Origin: JBBQSU01 sp038234815
GTDB taxonomy: Bacteria; Planctomycetota; Phycisphaerae; Tepidisphaerales; Tepidisphaeraceae
Assembly (NCBI GenBank): GCA_038234815.1
Contig: JBBQSU010000069.1
Span: 1-18,811 of the forward strand
Length of the DNA: 18,811 bases
Reading direction: 5' to 3'
Below, in pieces: positions 1-6,862 of this stretch (within the stretch, counting starts at the first letter, position 1; each line of letters opens with the position of its first letter). The position numbers and the translations under genes are program-made. The notes below the pieces were generated by a model. The model was not told the origin of the DNA, searched no databases, and saw nothing but the letters and a program-made list of their open reading frames with translations.

Positions 1-140
1 TCGACGGCTGTTTGATCTGCGTTCGAGGGGGATTTCAGAGGGGCGTAAAAAAGCTCGGGCAAAAGCCCGGGCTTACGGTCTGCGCCGGGGAGTCGTCCCA
101 ACTACGTGGCCAAAAATCCCAACTAGCTTGGCCAACTACA
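1..140. mobile_element. Possible insertion-sequence end (IS21-like), partial
   Basis: Coding similarity of the neighbouring HTH/GHKL gene stops at about position 141. From 140 leftwards, read on the minus strand, the sequence begins TGTAGTTGGCCAA and contains two imperfect copies of a unit of about 20 bp (+ strand: CCCAACTACGTGGCCAA at about 100-116 and CCCAACTAGCTTGGCCAA at about 118-135). A TG start at the tip together with repeated subterminal motifs is typical of IS21-family ends, but no transposase reading frame is recognisable in the 140 bases available. The family is therefore a guess; what is seen is the junction and the repeated motifs. The other end and any target duplication lie outside the window. 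It could also be another kind of repeat. Confidence 0.4.
47..73 (-). terminator. Intrinsic terminator-like hairpin inside the left repeat
   Basis: The arms AGCTCGGGC (52-60) and GCCCGGGCT (65-73) pair with one mismatch around an AAAA loop. On the minus strand the hairpin is followed by a run of six T (complement of 47-52). It would stop transcripts entering from the truncated gene to its right. Confidence 0.5.
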
Positions 141-536
141 GGTGCGCACGACCTTGACGCTGACCGATCGTCCACCCGAATGGTCGATCGCATTGTTGAC
201 CATCTCGGTCAGACCATAATGACAGATATCCTGCGCAGGCATGTCGAGATCGCGCATCGGGTCACGGACTTGTCCGTCCCATACTTTGTCTTCGGAAGTG
301 GTTCCGTCGAGCGGATAGGTCAGTTCCTCAGTTGAACGGATCGCACGCTGGTAGCGACGGTGACGACGCTCCCCGTAGGCCCGAAGGTGCCCTTCATCCA
401 CCAGCCGCCGGACATGGAGCAAAACCGCCTGCGGGGTGACCGCATATTCCCGGGCAATTCGCCGAACCGGCGACGCGTGTTGCCAGAAAACCTCCCGCAG
501 GATGGAGTGACGTATCTCCTCGGATCGCTTGGCCAT
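123..536 (-). pseudogene. Truncated winged-helix / GHKL ATPase regulator
   Basis: The 137-residue frame starts MAKRSEEIR. Residues about 1-60 look like a winged helix-turn-helix (recognition-helix region around TPQAVLLHVRRLVDEG), and residues about 100-130 carry the N-box of a GHKL/HATPase fold (YGLTEMVNNAIDHSGG). Known proteins of this layout run to about 250-350 residues, continue through the ATP-lid part of the fold, and often end in a STAS-like DUF4325 domain. Here the similarity ends after VKVVRT, and the last five residues come from the repeat sequence on the left. The gene therefore lacks most of its ATPase domain and is probably dead. I chose the internal ATG at 534-536 because the longer 145-residue frame adds only an AT-rich, non-homologous-looking start. 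Family assignment is from recognition, not search. Confidence 0.7.
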
Positions 537-538
537 AT

Positions 539-597
539 AAAACTTGTAATTGTATAGCAAGTAATCGTCAAGAAAACTTGGTATAGGAAATCGTCAA
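539..597 (-). promoter_or_regulatory. Imperfect direct repeat upstream of the HTH/GHKL gene
   Basis: Just upstream of the ATG lie two units that share AAAACTTG, then TATAG, then AATCGTCAA in the same order (539-571 and 573-597, + strand). The units differ by a few inserted bases. Duplicated sites beside a winged-helix gene suggest an autoregulatory operator. The minus strand reads TTGACG twice, which could serve as -35 elements, but I see no well-spaced -10 box. Confidence 0.4.
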
Positions 598-619
598 CGG
601 TTTTGTGCGGTAACTATTG

Positions 620-654
620 AAATGAAAAGGGCTTGCCACCGAAGTGGCAAGCCC
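620..654 (-). terminator. Intrinsic terminator of rho
   Basis: A perfect 11-bp stem (629-639 with 644-654) is closed by a four-base loop that reads TTCG on the minus strand, a stable tetraloop. It is followed on that strand by TTTTCATTT. It lies 35 bases past the rho stop codon and faces the right way to end the rho transcript. Confidence 0.85.
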
Positions 655-689
655 ATTGGAAGGTCAATTTAGTCTCGCGGATGAGCTTT

Positions 690-2180
690 TTAGTCCAGAT
701 TCATGCTCATCAGGAACTGCGCATTGCTGGGCACCTTTTCCAGCCGGCCTTTGAGCAGTTCCACCGATTCCACCGGGTTCATGTCTGAGAGTACGCGGCG
801 CAGGCGATAGACCAGTTCCATTTCTTTCTGATCCAGCAACAGTTCTTCGCGGCGGGTGCCGGAGCTGTTGATGTCGATCGCGGGGTAGATGCGCTTGTCC
901 ACCAGCCTGCGGTCCAGATGCAGTTCGGCGTTGCCGGTGCCCTTGAATTCTTCAAAGATCACTTCGTCCATCTTGCTGCCGGTGTCCACCAGCGCGGTGG
1001 CCAGAATGGTCAGGCTGCCACCTTCTTCGATCGAGCGGGCCGCACCGAAGAACCGCTTGGGTTTTTGCAGCGCGTTGGCGTCCACGCCGCCGGTCAGGAT
1101 TTTGCCGCTATGCGGCACTTCCGTGTTATAGGCGCGGGCCAGGCGAGTGATGCTGTCGAGCAGGATCACCACGTCCTTGCCGAATTCGACGTAGCGTTTT
1201 GCTTTTTCGATCACCATTTCCGCGACCTGTACGTGCCGGCTGGCCGGCTCGTCGAACGTGGACGAGACCACTTCGGCGTTGGTGTTGCGTTCCATGTCGG
1301 TCACTTCTTCGGGTCGTTCGTCGATCAGAAGAACGATCAAAATGACTTCAGGATGGTTCCGCGAAATGGAGTTGGCGATCTTTTGCAGCAGCACGGTTTT
1401 GCCTGTGCGCGGCGGGGCGACGATCAGCATCCGCTGACCCTTGCCGATCGGCGTCACCAGATCGACGATGCGCATGTTCAGGTCTTTTGGATCGGCCTCC
1501 AGCACCAGGCGCTTTTGCGGATGGAGCGGGGTGAGGTCTTCAAAATTGCTGGTGTCGGTGATGCGTTCGGGGTCTTCGCCATTGATGGCTTCGACCCGCA
1601 GGAGCGCGAAATAGCGTTCCGATTCCTTGGGCGGACGAATCTGTCCCTGCACCACGTGCCCGTTACGCAGGCCGAATCGGCGAATCTGACTGGGACTGAT
1701 GTAGATGTCGTCCGGGCAGGGGAGATAGTTGTATTCCGGGCTGCGGAGGAATCCGAAACCGTCGGGCAGAATCTCCAGCACGCCTTCGCCGTACATCAGG
1801 CCGTTTTGCCGGATGCGGGCCCGCAGGATCTGGAAAATCAGGTCCTGTTTTTTAAGGCCGATGTAGTCGGCGATGTTTTCCTGCTTGGCGATCTCGTGCA
1901 GTTGGTGCGTGTCCATCTGCTGCAGGTCTTTGATATAAAGCTTGCCGCCTTTCACCTGCTCATATTTAGCATTGGTTTCGGCGTCGAAAGCGCCAACGTC
2001 TTCCGAGACGACCGGTTCGGGACGCGCCGGGGCCGGCTTTTCGGGTGCGGGTGCTGGTGCCGGTGCCGGTGCCGGTGCTTCAACAGCAGTTGCGACTGTC
2101 GCCGGGGCCTGGGCCTCCTGCATTTCAGGTTCTTGTGGGGATGGAGCCGAACGACGAACGCGGGTAGTGGACTTAGCCAT
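690..2180 (-). CDS. rho: Transcription termination factor Rho
   Basis: This is a hexameric RNA-dependent ATPase/translocase that ends transcription of untranslated RNA. The 496-residue product has an Ala/Pro-rich stretch at about residues 33-56, a Rho_N helical domain (about 81-124), and an OB-fold RNA-binding domain (about 133-184, with DGFGFLR). The RecA-like motor follows, with Walker A APPRTGKT (about 255-262), LLIDERPEEVTD, TFDEPASRHVQVAEM, Walker B DVVILLDS, the SGKILTGGVDANAL loop and GTGNAELHLDR. The core looks complete and close to E. coli Rho. The longer frame from 2324 was rejected: GGAGG lies nine bases before the ATG at 2178-2180, and the extra 48 residues have no Rho character. 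coaE lies upstream on the same strand, 241 bases away. Confidence 0.97.
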   Translation of the reverse strand: MAKSTTRVRRSAPSPQEPEMQEAQAPATVATAVEAPAPAPAPAPAPEKPAPARPEPVVSEDVGAFDAETNAKYEQVKGGKLYIKDLQQMDTHQLHEIAKQENIADYIGLKKQDLIFQILRARIRQNGLMYGEGVLEILPDGFGFLRSPEYNYLPCPDDIYISPSQIRRFGLRNGHVVQGQIRPPKESERYFALLRVEAINGEDPERITDTSNFEDLTPLHPQKRLVLEADPKDLNMRIVDLVTPIGKGQRMLIVAPPRTGKTVLLQKIANSISRNHPEVILIVLLIDERPEEVTDMERNTNAEVVSSTFDEPASRHVQVAEMVIEKAKRYVEFGKDVVILLDSITRLARAYNTEVPHSGKILTGGVDANALQKPKRFFGAARSIEEGGSLTILATALVDTGSKMDEVIFEEFKGTGNAELHLDRRLVDKRIYPAIDINSSGTRREELLLDQKEMELVYRLRRVLSDMNPVESVELLKGRLEKVPSNAQFLMSMNLD

Positions 2181-2421
2181 TGGGCTATGCCTCCAAAATC
2201 GTGACTGTAAAAGGATTTGAGAAGATGCAGGGTGGACGTGCCGACGGTGGCCGGCAGCGCGTTGCATTCCAAGTGCGGCAACAAGCCGCTTGAAGTTCAT
2301 CCGTTCTCGGATGCAACCCTGCACACGCTCGAACTATTTATTTATTGGAAATTTTAACCTTTGATCTCTTCGGGCAAGGTGCCCATTGATCGAAATCCCA
2401 AAAACGCCCATACCGGGCCGT
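2181..2421 (-). promoter_or_regulatory. rho leader and probable promoter region
   Basis: This 241-base gap separates coaE from rho. On the minus strand a possible promoter reads TTGCCC (2372-2377), a 15-base spacer, then TAAAAT (2351-2356), followed by an AT-rich patch. The spacing is short, so this is weak. It would give a leader of about 160 bases containing a CATCCG/CGGATG hairpin (2298-2313). Rho genes in other bacteria are often autoregulated in a long leader; whether this one is cannot be seen. No small gene is evident. Confidence 0.35.
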
Positions 2422-3045
2422 TCACTGCTCTATTTTCTCGAGAATTCGGGAAAGCACTTCTCGGATTTGAACGCGGCTCTCGGCCGCGTCAGTGGTATTT
2501 CGAATGATATAATCCGCTATGGAACGCTTCTTGTCCAGTCCCCACTGAAAATTTTCTCGTCGGGTCAGTTCTTCGGCCGCCCACGCACGCCGACGAACCC
2601 TCTCTATCCTTGTGGCCAGGTCGGCCTCGACAAACACCACTGCGTCACATTCCCGGTATAACCCTGTCTCGCATAATAGGGGGGTGTCCCACACAAAAGC
2701 CAGACATTTTTTTTCGGATTCAATCGCTTCGGTCATTTCGCGTTTTCGGGCCTTATCCACCCAGGGGTGGATGATCGCTTCAAGCTTCTGCCGCTGGGCA
2801 GCGTCGGCAAAGATGACGTGCGCGATGGCTTTGCGATCGACGGGCTGAGTAGGATCAACCGGGACGACCGCAGGCCCGTAGTAGTTGCGAAGGGCGTCGC
2901 GCACCACAGGATCGTTCATCGCCGCCCGGGCCTGGCGATCCGAATCGATCACCCAGCACCCCAGTTCGGCAAACAGGCCGGCAACATAACTCTTGCCGCT
3001 GCCGATTCCTCCGACGACTCCGATGATGAGCTTGCCGTTAAACAC
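2422..3045 (-). CDS. coaE: Dephospho-CoA kinase
   Basis: CoaE phosphorylates the 3'-hydroxyl of dephospho-CoA with ATP, the last step of coenzyme A synthesis in the cytoplasm. The 207-residue length is normal for the family. Visible features are the P-loop GGIGSGKS (residues 12-19), the IDSDRQAR substrate segment (about 33-40), the IIHPWV motif near residue 90, and a lid region with ERVRRRAWAAEELTRRE. The start is GTG (3043-3045), with no clear Shine-Dalgarno site, and I see no in-frame alternative upstream that fits better. Copy A of the dispersed repeat begins 125 bases upstream. rho follows on the same strand but with a gap large enough for its own promoter. Confidence 0.95.
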   Translation of the reverse strand: MFNGKLIIGVVGGIGSGKSYVAGLFAELGCWVIDSDRQARAAMNDPVVRDALRNYYGPAVVPVDPTQPVDRKAIAHVIFADAAQRQKLEAIIHPWVDKARKREMTEAIESEKKCLAFVWDTPLLCETGLYRECDAVVFVEADLATRIERVRRRAWAAEELTRRENFQWGLDKKRSIADYIIRNTTDAAESRVQIREVLSRILEKIEQ

Positions 3046-3170
3046 AGACGGATTCTCGCCGATCAGGGGAAGGTTTTCGAGTCATCTGCGGGCCACAGCA
3101 TCTTAAGCCTCTACAGCCTCTGCCGATCCCACCGACCGTCCCCGCGAAGGTTTGGGAAAGAGCGGGCAAA

Positions 3171-3206
3171 CTTGGTGCGCTTTTTGGCGCCAAAAAGCGC
3201 ACCAAG
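3171..3206. repeat. Perfect 36-bp palindrome at the element's outer end
   Basis: The half-site CTTGGTGCGCTTTTTGGC is followed at once by its exact complement, with no loop. It is identical in copy B (18776-18811), although the adjoining 190 bases differ at about 9% of positions. It could be a cruciform, a protein-binding site or an RNA hairpin in either direction. The GC-rich centre GGCGCC and lack of a following T-run argue against a simple terminator. Confidence 0.95.
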
Positions 3207-3289
3207 ATTTGACCCTTTCCGAAAAAAATAATATTTTTTTTAAGCTTTGTATTGGAAAAGGATTAAGTCCATTTTGGAGCACTCCAAGT

Positions 3290-3348
3290 TGCGCGAATTG
3301 GCGCCCATTCGCGCACCTTTGGCCCTTGGTGGCCCAAGGGTAGAGGAG
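3290..3348 (+). promoter_or_regulatory. Hairpin leader and Shine-Dalgarno site of the element ORF
   Basis: Two hairpins stand in front of the ribosome site. TGCGCGAAT (3290-3298) pairs with ATTCGCGCA (3307-3315), and CCCTTGG (3323-3329) pairs with CCAAGGG (3334-3340). AGAGGAG follows, seven bases before ATG 3356. Copy B keeps the ribosome site unchanged and both hairpins in weaker form (one mismatch in the first, a shorter stem in the second). This looks like a translated or formerly translated unit with a structured leader. Confidence 0.5.
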
Positions 3349-3355
3349 TATCCTT

Positions 3356-3901
3356 ATGAGCACCAATCAGTTGATTGCCTTGAATGCCATTTTAGCCGCG
3401 TGCGTTTACGCCGCAGGTTTATTACTCGGTGTTGGATTCGGACTGCGGGAAGCGTCCGGCAAAGCCGGACCTACGAATGCCCGTTTAGCCGCGCGCGTTC
3501 GCGCCGCGGGAGTTTTCTTGTCTCGGGCCATCCGAGGGGTGCAACAAATCGGACCCTCCCATGGTCGCGTGGGACCCGCAAAAAACCTCGCCCGGACAGG
3601 CATGGGACCCCAAAGGGACCTCTTTGGGACCCCCTTTGGACCCCCTTTTCCCACCAGGATCAGTGCCAAATACGCAAATTTGCCCGAAATTCGACGAATC
3701 GTGGCTCGTGACAGCCCGTGGTGTCATCGAAAGCGTGCCCCCAGACGGGAGATCGAACCGCCACCGGAGGCACCCGGAGTGGTGCGAGGAATGCGGGCAG
3801 TGATAGTTGGCGGACCAAACGACACCGGCCAATCCATCATTCTCGCACCAGGGTCGTGCGTTGATCGCGCCGAGTTTGCCCGGTGCCTGAAGTCAAATTG
3901 A
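3356..3901 (+). CDS. Element-encoded small ORF, one predicted membrane helix (uncertain)
   Basis: The ORF begins with a good Shine-Dalgarno site and ATG. The first 30 residues are largely hydrophobic (LIALNAILAACVYAAGLLLG and onward), consistent with one membrane helix or an uncleaved signal. A basic region with NARLAARVRAAG follows. Only codons 1-114 lie inside the repeat; the remainder to the TAA at 3901 comes from unique flanking DNA, so the natural C-terminus is unclear. Copy B has an early stop at codon 9, and of the 12 differences in the shared coding part only three are silent, which does not suggest selection on the protein. It may be a degenerating gene, or the region may act as RNA. 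I do not recognise the protein. Confidence 0.25.
   Translation: MSTNQLIALNAILAACVYAAGLLLGVGFGLREASGKAGPTNARLAARVRAAGVFLSRAIRGVQQIGPSHGRVGPAKNLARTGMGPQRDLFGTPFGPPFPTRISAKYANLPEIRRIVARDSPWCHRKRAPRREIEPPPEAPGVVRGMRAVIVGGPNDTGQSIILAPGSCVDRAEFARCLKSN
3383..3510 (+). repeat. 35-base direct repeat within the element
   Basis: Bases 3383-3417 and 3476-3510 match at about 29 of 35 positions and lie 93 bases apart, in the same reading frame. Translated, they give NAILAACVYAAG and NARLAARVRAAG. The pair is also present in copy B, so the duplication predates the spread of the two copies. Confidence 0.8.
3699..3897. other. Intergenic region between element copy A and the ppdK promoter
   Basis: No gene is supported here. 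Frames running through it are extensions of the element ORF or shadows. The minus strand contains GGTTCGATCTCCC (about 3750), which resembles a tRNA/tmRNA T-arm, but the flanking bases do not form a T-stem. Confidence 0.5.
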
Positions 3902-3926
3902 CACGAAAATCCGCCATTCCTATACT
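3898..3926 (+). promoter_or_regulatory. Near-consensus sigma-70 promoter of ppdK
   Basis: TTGACA (3898-3903), a 17-base spacer, and TATACT (3921-3926): a perfect -35 and a five-of-six -10 with ideal spacing. Transcription would start near 3933 and give a leader of about 110 bases before the ppdK ATG. It lies outside the repeat, 200 bases past its end. Confidence 0.8.
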
Positions 3927-3975
3927 GCCACCCTTCTCACTCGGCGAAGGCTCGTTTTCTGATGAAAAGGAGCGC

Positions 3976-3995
3976 CCGGCCAAGACATTGGCCGG
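3976..3995 (+). promoter_or_regulatory. Hairpin in the ppdK leader
   Basis: CCGGCCAA (3976-3983) and TTGGCCGG (3988-3995) form a perfect 8-bp stem with a GACA loop, midway between promoter and start codon. No T-run follows, so it is not a terminator. It does not match a riboswitch I recognise. Confidence 0.4.
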
Positions 3996-4044
3996 CGCGG
4001 CAATCGTTTCCTCCGACCGAATGACTATCCCTTCAGGAGCAATC

Positions 4045-6762
4045 ATGGCCAAGGCCAAAAAAGCAGTTAAGAAAGCGTCCCCGAGCAAGAGCGGTAAGAG
4101 TGTTAAACGGGTTTATTTCTTTGGCGCAGGCAAGGCCGAAGGCGGCGCCACGATGAAGGACCTGCTCGGCGGAAAAGGTGCAAACCTCGCCGACATGACC
4201 CTCGTCCCCCTGCCCGTGCCCCCGGGCTTCACCATCACCACCGACACCTGCGGCGATTACAACGATGCCGGCGGGAAGCTGCCCAAAGGCCTGATGGACG
4301 AAGTGAAGCTGAACCTGGCCAAAGTGGAAAAAGCCACCGGCAAGAAGTTCGGCGATCCGAAAAATCCGCTGTTGGTTGCGGCCCGATCGGGCGCAAAAAT
4401 GTCCATGCCCGGCATGATGGACACCGTCCTGAACATCGGCCTGAACGACGAAGTCGTTGAAGGCATGGCCAAGCTCAGCGGCAACGTTCGGTTTGCCTAC
4501 GACAGCTATCGCCGACTCATCAATATGTTCGGCGACACCGTCATGGGCGTCGACCACGAACATTTTGAACACGAACTGAGCGAAGTGAAAAAGGACCGCG
4601 GCGTGCAGCTTGATACGCAGCTCAGCGCCGACGACCTGAAGGAAGTCGTCAGCCGATACAAGGGCGTCTATAAAAAGCATTTGAACGAGGATTTCCCCAC
4701 CGACGGCCTGGAGCAGCTTGAGGCAGCGATCGAAGCGGTCTTTAAGAGCTGGATGGGCGATCGCGCGATCCGTTATCGTGAACTGAACGACATCCGCGGA
4801 CTGCGCGGGACTGCCGTCAACGTGCAGGCGATGGTCTTCGGCAACATGGGCGACGACTGCGCCACCGGCGTGGCCTTTACGCGTAATCCGTCCACCGGCG
4901 AAGACAAGTTTTATGGCGAGTTCCTCGTCAATGCCCAGGGCGAAGACGTGGTGGCCGGCATCCGCACCCCGTTAGATTGTAATACCGAGATGGGCAAGTG
5001 GAGCCAGAAGAGCTGGAAGGAATTGCTCAAGATCAAGGACACGCTTGAAGCCCGCTACAAGGACGTGCAGGATTTCGAGTTCACGATCGAAAAGGGCAAG
5101 CTGTACATGCTGCAAACCCGCAACGGCAAGCGCACCACGCAGGCGGCCGTCAAGATCGCGGTGGACATGGCCAAGGAAAGATTGATCGACGAGAAGACGG
5201 CAGTTCTGAGGGTCGATCCGGCCTCGCTGGATCAGTTGCTGCACCCGACGTTTAATCCCAAGGCCGAAAAGAAGGTGATCGCCAAGGGCCTGCCGGCCTC
5301 GCCAGGCGCGGCCGTAGGCAAGATCGCCTTTACCGCAGAAGAAGCCGAACTGCGCTTTGCCGCGGGCGAAAAGATCATCATGGTGCGCCGGGAAACCGAG
5401 CCGGCCGACATCGGCGGGATGCACGTCTCTGAAGGCATTCTCACCAGCACCGGTGGCATGACCAGCCACGCGGCCGTGGTGGCCCGCGGAATGGGCACCC
5501 CCTGCGTGGCCGGCGCCGGATCGCTGGTCATCGATGCGAAAAACAAAAAGCTGACCGTCAACGGCAAGGAATATGGCGTGAACGACACGATCTCGCTCGA
5601 CGGCGGAATCGGCGACGTTTATGAAGGCGCCGTGGCCACCCAGGAAGCCGAACTCTCCGGCCCCTTCGCTGCCATTATGAAATGGGCCGACAAGTATCGC
5701 ACGCTGAAGGTGCGCACCAACGGCGACACCCCCACCGACGCCAAAGTGGCCCGTGGATTCGGCGCTGAAGGCATCGGCCTCTGCCGAACCGAACACATGT
5801 TCTTCGATCCCCAGCGCATCCACCACATGCGGGAAATGATCCTGGCCACCGACGTGGAAACGCGCAAGGCCGCGCTGGCCAAGCTGCTGCCCTACCAGCG
5901 TGAAGACTTCATCGGCATCTTCCGCGAGATGAAGGGACTGCCCGTCACCATCCGACTGCTCGATCCCCCGCTTCACGAGTTCCTGCCTCATCACGAGAAG
6001 GAGCAGAGCGAACTGGCCCAGTCTTTGGGTCTGACGCTTCAGCAGGTGCAGGGGCGCGTGCAGCAGTTGCACGAGGCCAACCCGATGCTCGGCCATCGCG
6101 GCGACCGGCTCGCCATCACCTATCCCGAGATTCTCGAGATGCAAGTGCGGGCGATCATCGAAGCCGCCTGCCAGGTGAAGAAGGAAAAGATTGTCGTGTT
6201 GCCGGAGATCATGATCCCGCTGGCCGGCACAAAGAAGGAACTGGACTTCTGCAAGAAGATCACCGACGAAACCGCCAGCGCCGTGATGAAAGAGATGGGC
6301 GTGAAGGTTGAGTATATGTATGGGACGATGATCGAAGTTCCGCGGGCGGCGATCACGGCTGACGAAATGGCCCAGACGGCCAGCTTCTTCAGCTTCGGGA
6401 CAAATGACCTGACGCAAATGACCTTCGGCTTCAGCCGCGACGACGTGAACAGCTTCCTGCCGGATTATCTGAAGAAGGAAATCCTGGAGCGCGATCCGTT
6501 CCAATCGCTGGACACCGGCGGGGTGGGCAAGCTGGTGAAGATGGCGGTGCAACTGGGCCGCAGCACGCGTAAGGACCTGAAATGCGGCATCTGCGGTGAG
6601 CATGGCGGCGATCCCAAGAGCGTGGAATTCTGCCACCAGGTGGGATTGAACTACGTTAGTTGCAGTCCTTACCGGGTGCCCATCGCCCGGCTGGCCGCAG
6701 CCCACGCAGCCATCAAGGGCGCGCCCGGCAAGCCAGCCGCCAAGGCGACCAAAAAGAAGTAA
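4045..6762 (+). CDS. ppdK: Pyruvate, phosphate dikinase
   Basis: PPDK interconverts pyruvate, ATP and phosphate with phosphoenolpyruvate, AMP and pyrophosphate, working in glycolysis or gluconeogenesis in the cytoplasm. The 905-residue protein is full length. Seen in order: the N-terminal nucleotide-binding domain (LLGGKGANLADMT, LPVPPGFTITT, SMPGMMDTVLN, MLQTRNGKRT), the swivelling phosphohistidine domain with GGMTSHAAVVARG (His about 475), and the PEP/pyruvate barrel (GLCRTEHMFFDP, NPMLGHRGDRL, FSFGTNDLTQMTFG, CGICGEHGG with catalytic Cys about 850). The start at 4045 follows AGGAG by five bases; the frame is open back to 3883, but those 54 residues are not PPDK-like and the promoter at 3898 excludes the earliest start. 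Both termini carry short Lys/Ala-rich tails absent from the core family. It is probably a single-gene transcript. Confidence 0.97.
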   Translation: MAKAKKAVKKASPSKSGKSVKRVYFFGAGKAEGGATMKDLLGGKGANLADMTLVPLPVPPGFTITTDTCGDYNDAGGKLPKGLMDEVKLNLAKVEKATGKKFGDPKNPLLVAARSGAKMSMPGMMDTVLNIGLNDEVVEGMAKLSGNVRFAYDSYRRLINMFGDTVMGVDHEHFEHELSEVKKDRGVQLDTQLSADDLKEVVSRYKGVYKKHLNEDFPTDGLEQLEAAIEAVFKSWMGDRAIRYRELNDIRGLRGTAVNVQAMVFGNMGDDCATGVAFTRNPSTGEDKFYGEFLVNAQGEDVVAGIRTPLDCNTEMGKWSQKSWKELLKIKDTLEARYKDVQDFEFTIEKGKLYMLQTRNGKRTTQAAVKIAVDMAKERLIDEKTAVLRVDPASLDQLLHPTFNPKAEKKVIAKGLPASPGAAVGKIAFTAEEAELRFAAGEKIIMVRRETEPADIGGMHVSEGILTSTGGMTSHAAVVARGMGTPCVAGAGSLVIDAKNKKLTVNGKEYGVNDTISLDGGIGDVYEGAVATQEAELSGPFAAIMKWADKYRTLKVRTNGDTPTDAKVARGFGAEGIGLCRTEHMFFDPQRIHHMREMILATDVETRKAALAKLLPYQREDFIGIFREMKGLPVTIRLLDPPLHEFLPHHEKEQSELAQSLGLTLQQVQGRVQQLHEANPMLGHRGDRLAITYPEILEMQVRAIIEAACQVKKEKIVVLPEIMIPLAGTKKELDFCKKITDETASAVMKEMGVKVEYMYGTMIEVPRAAITADEMAQTASFFSFGTNDLTQMTFGFSRDDVNSFLPDYLKKEILERDPFQSLDTGGVGKLVKMAVQLGRSTRKDLKCGICGEHGGDPKSVEFCHQVGLNYVSCSPYRVPIARLAAAHAAIKGAPGKPAAKATKKK

Positions 6763-6797
6763 TTCGACATCGTGTTCGAATTACAGTAAGGAAAAAT

Positions 6798-6833
6798 CCG
6801 GAGGCCCATTCGGTTACGCGAGCGGGCCTCCGG
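6798..6833. terminator. Hairpin downstream of ppdK
   Basis: CCGGAGGCCC (6798-6807) and GGGCCTCCGG (6824-6833) form a perfect 10-bp stem with a 16-base loop, 36 bases after the ppdK stop. On the plus strand only TCTAAAA follows; the better T-run (ATTTTTCC) is on the minus strand, where no gene is seen. It may protect or end the ppdK transcript. Confidence 0.5.
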
Positions 6834-6862
6834 TCTAAAATGGCTAATGGAAATGCGCCCGC

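Larger units (their letters stand above)
3171..3698 (+). repeat. 528-bp dispersed element, copy A
   Basis: This segment aligns without gaps to the reverse complement of 18284-18811, with about 23 differences by hand count (about 96% identity). In order it holds: a perfect 36-bp palindrome (3171-3206), an AT-rich dyad (about 3221-3239), two GC hairpins (3290-3315 and 3323-3340), a Shine-Dalgarno site AGAGGAG (3342-3348), an ATG (3356), a GTCCGGC/GCCGGAC hairpin (3454-3470), a 35-base internal repeat, and a run of GGGACC-type motifs with a CCCAAAG/CTTTGGG hairpin (3609-3628). Similarity stops right after CGACGAA (3692-3698). There are no terminal inverted repeats matching each other, no transposase and no obvious target duplication. 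It lies between divergent coaE and ppdK. I know no named family that fits. Confidence 0.9.

Noticed and set aside
918..2204. 428-residue plus-strand frame opposite rho
   Set aside because: It is the antisense shadow of a well-conserved rho gene, with no family character or ribosome site.
690..2324. Rho start at 2324 with a 48-residue extension
   Set aside because: The GGAGG site and the ATG at 2178-2180 give a better start, and the extension lies in the leader.
3171..3206. CRISPR or tandem repeat array
   Set aside because: The palindrome occurs only once per element copy; no spaced series of repeats exists anywhere in the window.
3720..3775. tRNA or tmRNA 3' end on the minus strand (GGTTCGATCTCCC)
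   Set aside because: The bases on either side do not form a five-pair T-stem and no acceptor partner or anticodon arm could be found.
4972..6705. 577-residue minus-strand frame opposite ppdK, rich in His
   Set aside because: Antisense shadow of ppdK; composition follows from GC-rich codons on the other strand.
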